A stretch of 64,000 nt of DNA, from NCBI RefSeq assembly GCF_000689415.1, contig NZ_HG322950.1, forward strand, positions 4,223,501-4,287,500. The letters are read 5' to 3'. The translations under genes and the position numbers were made by a program. Source of the stretch: Pseudomonas knackmussii B13 (GTDB lineage: Bacteria; Pseudomonadota; Gammaproteobacteria; Pseudomonadales; Pseudomonadaceae). The notes below the pieces were generated by a model that saw only the letters and a program-made list of their open reading frames with translations, did not search any database and was not told the DNA's origin. Position 1 is the first letter of the stretch, and each line of letters starts with the position of its first letter. Of the stretch, positions 58,926 through 64,000 are shown piece after piece.

Positions 58926-59488
58926 CCCTGTTCAAACGCTTGCTGCTTGCCGCCTGCTCCCTCGTCCTGGCCACCTCGGCGCTCGCCGCGGACGCGACGA
59001 AGCCGCACGTGCTGCTGTCCACCACCCTGGGCGAAATCGAAGTCGAGCTCGACGCAGCCAAGGCGCCGATCAGCGTGAACAACTTCCTCGCCTATGTGGA
59101 CAAGGGCTTCTACAACGGCACCATCTTCCACCGCGTAATCCCGGGCTTCATGGTCCAGGGCGGCGGCTTCACCGAGAACATGCAGGAGAAGGACACTGCA
59201 GCGCCGATCAAGAACGAGGCCGACAACGGCCTGGTCAACGAGCGCGGCACCCTGGCCATGGCCCGCACCAGCGAGGTCGACTCGGCCACCAGCCAGTTCT
59301 TCATCAACCTGACCGGCAACGACTTCCTCGACCACGGCCAGCGCGACTTCGGTTACGCCGTATTCGGCAAGGTGGTACGCGGCATGGGCGTGGTCGACCA
59401 GATCGCCAAGGTCCCTACCACCAACAAGGGCATGTACCAGAACGTACCCAGCGAGCCGGTGGTCATCCTCTCCGCCAAGCGCCTGTAA
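58922..59488 (+). CDS. ppiA: Periplasmic peptidyl-prolyl isomerase (PpiA)
   Basis: A 188-residue cyclophilin with a signal peptide (LLLAACSLVLATSALAAD). Catalytic-site segments are FHRVIPGFMVQGG (Arg), LAMARTSEVDSATSQFFINL and GYAVFGKVVRGM. It assists proline isomerisation in periplasmic protein folding. The ATG overlaps the hydrolase stop (ATGA). Confidence 0.92.
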   Translation: MTLFKRLLLAACSLVLATSALAADATKPHVLLSTTLGEIEVELDAAKAPISVNNFLAYVDKGFYNGTIFHRVIPGFMVQGGGFTENMQEKDTAAPIKNEADNGLVNERGTLAMARTSEVDSATSQFFINLTGNDFLDHGQRDFGYAVFGKVVRGMGVVDQIAKVPTTNKGMYQNVPSEPVVILSAKRL

Positions 59489-59563
59489 GCCTCACCGCTA
59501 CGCCCGCCTGACGGAGGCTGAACCTGCGGGTCCAGGACGGACCCGCGACACACGAGAGACATC

Positions 59564-61396
<1,833 letters not shown>

Positions 61397-61412
61397 ACAG
61401 TAGGCGTCCCTT

Positions 61413-61458
61413 GTAGGAGCGCGCCATGCGCGCGATCGCGGGCATGGCCCGCTCCTAC
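61413..61458. repeat. REPIN upstream of the RAYT gene
   Basis: GTAGGAGCGCGCCATGCGCGC arm and an inverted arm ending GGCCCGCTCCTAC, 46 bases. It is 90 bases before the RAYT start, paired with the copy at 62009-62055 on the other side of the gene. Confidence 0.88.
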
Positions 61459-61547
61459 AGAGATTCGGAGCCATCCCACGGAGGATAACGCTCTCATTTC
61501 GGGCGCCACTCGCGATAGTCGGTCCGTCATCTTCGAGGACCGCCGCC

Positions 61548-62012
61548 ATGAACAAGCATCCTCTCGGCCACTCGGCCCTACGTAAGGGTCGAGTATCCGT
61601 TGACCACATGGTCTACCTGGTTACGACCACCACACTGCACCGACAGCCCCGCTTCCAGCATTTTCCTTCGGCCTGCACTGCTGCCCGCTGCTTCGAAGAC
61701 CAGATCCTATTGGGCGATAGCCGCATGCTGGCCTGGGTTCTCATGCCCGATCATGTGCATTGGCTGATTCATCTGGGAGAGGGCCAACAGCTCGCTAGCA
61801 TCATCAATCGTTTGAAGTCTTCCAGTGCTCGTAAGGTGAACCAACAACTGAACAGCGGGGGCACGTTATGGGCATCCGCCTACCATGATCGGGCACTGCG
61901 CCGGGATGATGACCTGCGCTCTGCTGCGCGTTACCTCGTGGCAAATCCCCTTCGTGCAGGGCTCGCCAGACGTATTGGCGAGTACCCCTTCTGGAATGCG
62001 GTGTGGTTGTAG
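61548..62012 (+). CDS. REP-associated tyrosine transposase (RAYT)
   Basis: A 154-residue Y1-transposase-like protein. The HuH metal site is VLMPDHVHWLIHL (near residue 60), and the C-terminal SAARYLVANPLRAGLARRIGEYP segment is typical, with the catalytic Tyr expected nearby. RAYTs are single-copy enzymes that process flanking REP sequences. REPINs lie on both sides, and the stop codon TAG (62010-62012) is the start of the downstream REPIN. All motifs look intact. Confidence 0.9.
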   Translation: MNKHPLGHSALRKGRVSVDHMVYLVTTTTLHRQPRFQHFPSACTAARCFEDQILLGDSRMLAWVLMPDHVHWLIHLGEGQQLASIINRLKSSSARKVNQQLNSGGTLWASAYHDRALRRDDDLRSAARYLVANPLRAGLARRIGEYPFWNAVWL

Positions 62013-62055
62013 GAGCGCGCCATGCGCGCGAATCGCGGGCATGGCCCGCTCCTAC
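62009..62055. repeat. REPIN downstream of the RAYT gene
   Basis: GTAGGAGCGCGCCATGCGCGC arm and an inverted arm ending GGCCCGCTCCTAC, 47 bases, nearly identical to the upstream copy. Its first bases (GTAG) supply the RAYT stop codon. Confidence 0.88.
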
Positions 62056-62285
62056 AGGTGGAAAGGTGGCCGACCTGCGACAAACCGCCACATCACCCCC
62101 GTCGATCTTCATTAGCAAGCACATCAATTTCTGTGGCCGGGCAAAGGATGGTCATATCTGTCCCACGCCCCGCTGAGCCGTGGAAGCCTGACGCATCGCC
62201 CCCTGTCCGACCCCGGACCCGACGACAGACATTGATGCCAGCGCTCCAGGCGGGGCTACCCCACTTCGCTATGAGGACATCCAGA

Positions 62286-62552
62286 ATGAAGATTGCATCT
62301 GTCGTATCGGCGTTGATTACCAGCCTCGCTCCCATGGCCTTCGCACAGGACGTGGTGAAGGAGCCGGGCCGGGAGATTCCGACCGAGGAGTACCACTACG
62401 GCATGCAGCTGGACATCGACAAGGTCCTGCACCGCACCGACAACTCCGAGAAGGTCGGCATGGTGCCCGCCTACCTCGTATACCTGGATCACGATGGCGC
62501 GCCGCACCGCGTGCGCTTCCTCGAATGGGGCGGCAAGGCGAGCCACGCCTGA
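62286..62552 (+). CDS. DUF2790 small secreted protein
   Basis: An 88-residue protein with a signal peptide (MKIASVVSALITSLAPMAFAQ) and a DUF2790 domain: YHYGMQLDIDKVL, then VGMVPAYLVYLDHDG and VRFLEWGG. The family is common in Pseudomonas and often linked to metal or redox stress; its function is unknown. A GC-rich dyad follows. Confidence 0.85.
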   Translation: MKIASVVSALITSLAPMAFAQDVVKEPGREIPTEEYHYGMQLDIDKVLHRTDNSEKVGMVPAYLVYLDHDGAPHRVRFLEWGGKASHA

Positions 62553-62567
62553 GCCCCGAACGCGCAT

Positions 62568-62619
62568 CGGTCCCTGGCCGTTTGGCCCCCCGCGAGCCAG
62601 TTGTAGCGGCCGGGGACCG
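62568..62619 (+). terminator. Possible terminator after the DUF2790 gene
   Basis: CGGTCCC (62568-62574) pairs with GGGACCG (62613-62619), with further CCTGGCCG/CGGCCGGG-type pairing inside, followed by GTCTTTAAT. The tail is weak. Confidence 0.45.
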
Positions 62620-62633
62620 GTCTTTAATCCCGT

Positions 62634-63761
62634 CTACGGAACCTGCCGATACGGCAGCGCCGCCCTCGCCTCTTCGGCGTAGGCGCGAATCCCCACCCGC
62701 TCTTGGGCGAGGAAGTCACTGACCGCCACGCGCAAGCCCGGGTGGCCGAGGCGGTGCCAGGATCGCGTGATCACCGGCTCGAAGCCGCGGATCAGCTTGT
62801 GCTCGCCCTGCGCGCCCGCATCGAAGCGCCGCAATCCGGCAGCCATGGCGTATTCCAGGCCCTGGTAGAAACACGTCTCGAAATGCAGGCGGTCGAAGTC
62901 CGCCAGGCAGCCCCAGTAGCGTCCATACAGTGTCTCGCCGTCGACCAGGCTGAATGCCATGGCCACCGGCCGCCCGTTGCGCCGCGCGAACACCACGCGG
63001 ATCGCTTCGGGCATGCGCTCGGCCAGCAGGCTGAAGAACGTCCGCGTCAGGTAAGGCGCCTGCCCGCGCACTTCGTAGGTGCTGGCGTAGCAGGCGTAGA
63101 CGAAGTCCCAGTCCGCCTCGCTCAGCTCGGCGCCTTCCATCCAGCGGAAGTCCATGCCCTGCCCCGCGACCTGCTCGCGCTCCTTGCGCAGTTGCTTGCG
63201 CTTGCGCGAAGCCAGGGCGTCGAGGAAGTCCTGGAAATCCCGGTAGCCGCGATTGAACCAGTGGTACTGGCAGCCCAGGCGCTCCAGCCAGCCGTCCTGC
63301 GCGGCGATCAGGGCATCGGCGCGGGAATCGGTGAAGTTCACGTGGATACCCGACCAGATGCCCTCTTCGACGCCTTCGCCAAGCACGCCGAGCAGCTCTG
63401 CCAGCGCACCTTCCTCGCCGAGCAGGCGCGCACCGCCTACCGGCGAGAACGGAATGCCCACCAGCAGTTTCGGGTAGTAGCGGATGCCGGCGCGCTCGCA
63501 GGCCTCGGCCCAGCCCCAATCGAATACGTACTCGCCATAGGAATGCGCCTTCACGTAGGCCGGCACCGCTGCGAGCAGGCGACCGTCATCGCCGTGCAGC
63601 AGGTGATGCGCCGGGCGCCAGCCGGTGCGCGCGCCGACGCTGCGGCTGTCCTCCAGGCTGGAAAGGAAGGCGTGGCGCAGGAACGGCTGGGCGTCGGGCA
63701 GCAGGGCGTCCCACTGGCCGGCGTCGAGATCGCTGAGGCGGGAAAGGCGATGGATAGGCAT
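62634..63761 (-). CDS. FemAB-like GNAT acyltransferase
   Basis: A 375-residue protein of the FemAB_like/DUF482 family with GNAT-type folds: FLRHAFLSSLEDSRSVGARTGW at the start, VHVNFTDSRADAL-like in the middle (IHVNFTDSRADALI), ASRKRKQLRKEREQV and FDAGAQGEHKLIRGFEPV near the end. Members are annotated as possible peptidoglycan-related acyltransferases. ATG 63761 (MPIHRLSRLSDLDAGQWDAL) is chosen; the longer frame adds 44 unlikely residues. Confidence 0.84.
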   Translation of the reverse strand: MPIHRLSRLSDLDAGQWDALLPDAQPFLRHAFLSSLEDSRSVGARTGWRPAHHLLHGDDGRLLAAVPAYVKAHSYGEYVFDWGWAEACERAGIRYYPKLLVGIPFSPVGGARLLGEEGALAELLGVLGEGVEEGIWSGIHVNFTDSRADALIAAQDGWLERLGCQYHWFNRGYRDFQDFLDALASRKRKQLRKEREQVAGQGMDFRWMEGAELSEADWDFVYACYASTYEVRGQAPYLTRTFFSLLAERMPEAIRVVFARRNGRPVAMAFSLVDGETLYGRYWGCLADFDRLHFETCFYQGLEYAMAAGLRRFDAGAQGEHKLIRGFEPVITRSWHRLGHPGLRVAVSDFLAQERVGIRAYAEEARAALPYRQVP

Positions 63762-63949
63762 GCGCGACAGTCTGGCGCGAGCGCTGGCGGAAGGAAAGCG
63801 GCGAACCCTTCGTCGCCCTTCCCTTGTGTATGCGACTCGCTGTTCTAAGGTGGTGGGGCGCGAAAGCACAGGCCCCGCCAAACCGCGGGACACTCCTGCC
63901 GGAGCGGCGCCAGGTGGTGCGGCTTCGGCTTCGATGCGAGGTCCACCCC

Positions 63950-64000
63950 ATGCAAAGCCTGCAATGCACCCATCGCGACTACACCGTCATCGCCCGCGTC
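63950..64000 (+). CDS. Start of a possible gene, cut by the window edge
   Basis: Only 17 codons are visible from ATG 63950 (MQSLQCTHRDYTVIARV), with a weak GAGG box ahead. It is divergent from the acyltransferase gene. Nothing can be said about function. Confidence 0.35.
   Translation, partial: MQSLQCTHRDYTVIARV

Overview
The window is high-GC DNA from a Pseudomonas chromosome. This rests on the gene families and on the order of several blocks, such as FadL / Cys-GPx / MFS / MarR / acyl-CoA dehydrogenase and cysK / periplasmic polyamine-binding protein, which fit the P. aeruginosa-related lineage from memory; no search was run. No rRNA, tRNA or CRISPR array was seen. Most of it is core metabolism, with small mobile or selfish insertions (C4 RNA/antirepressor remnant, RES-Xre module, IS3 element, REPIN/RAYT system).

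1-5.2 kb: an ECF sigma factor and its NrsF-type anti-sigma factor run leftward from a bufferin-type RiPP operon (precursor BufA1, MNIO enzyme BufB, partner BufC, DoxX-like BufD) followed by a class A beta-lactamase. An identical GTAACC-N16-CGAA element lies at the sigma gene and before bufA1, so the sigma factor probably drives both transcripts in response to metal stress. 5.2-7.1 kb: a Bro-N antirepressor-like gene behind two tandem C4-type antisense RNAs, then a RES-Xre toxin-antitoxin pair with repeated operator sequences. 7.4-8.3 kb: mdtJI-type paired SMR exporters behind a leader predicted to fold and hide the ribosome binding site.

8.3-15.9 kb: a complete glutarate/L-2-hydroxyglutarate/GABA catabolic cluster (glaH-lhgO-gabD-gabT-gabP) with its divergent GntR repressor and two matches to the GlaR operator pattern. 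15.9-29.6 kb: methyltransferase, AraC regulator, MoxR/VWA pair, cysteine synthase, polyamine-binding protein, two convergent EamA transporters, AceK, a GlxA-type regulator and a divergent cysteine hydrolase. 29.7-41.3 kb: housekeeping genes including a class II glutamine amidotransferase, S9 oligopeptidase, CPCC and YcgN cysteine proteins, nitroreductase, hydroxyacid dehydrogenase, YcgL, RNase D, an acyltransferase and a sulfurtransferase.

41.4-50.3 kb: a phage-like orphan gene, a FadL-type porin behind two matching palindromes, an IS3-family element, DUF2167 protein, glutathione peroxidase-like protein, and an MFS exporter with a MarR regulator; the same palindrome precedes both the MFS and marR genes, and an acyl-CoA dehydrogenase is divergent from marR. 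50.4-64 kb: DEAD-box helicase, reductase and NUDIX genes, NlpC/P60 peptidase, RarD and YigM-like transporters, azoreductase with a hairpin covering its ribosome binding site, LysR regulator, alpha/beta hydrolase, cyclophilin, ABC exporter, a RAYT transposase flanked by two REPINs, DUF2790 and a FemAB-like acyltransferase. Seven REPINs and several related half-elements are scattered between genes.
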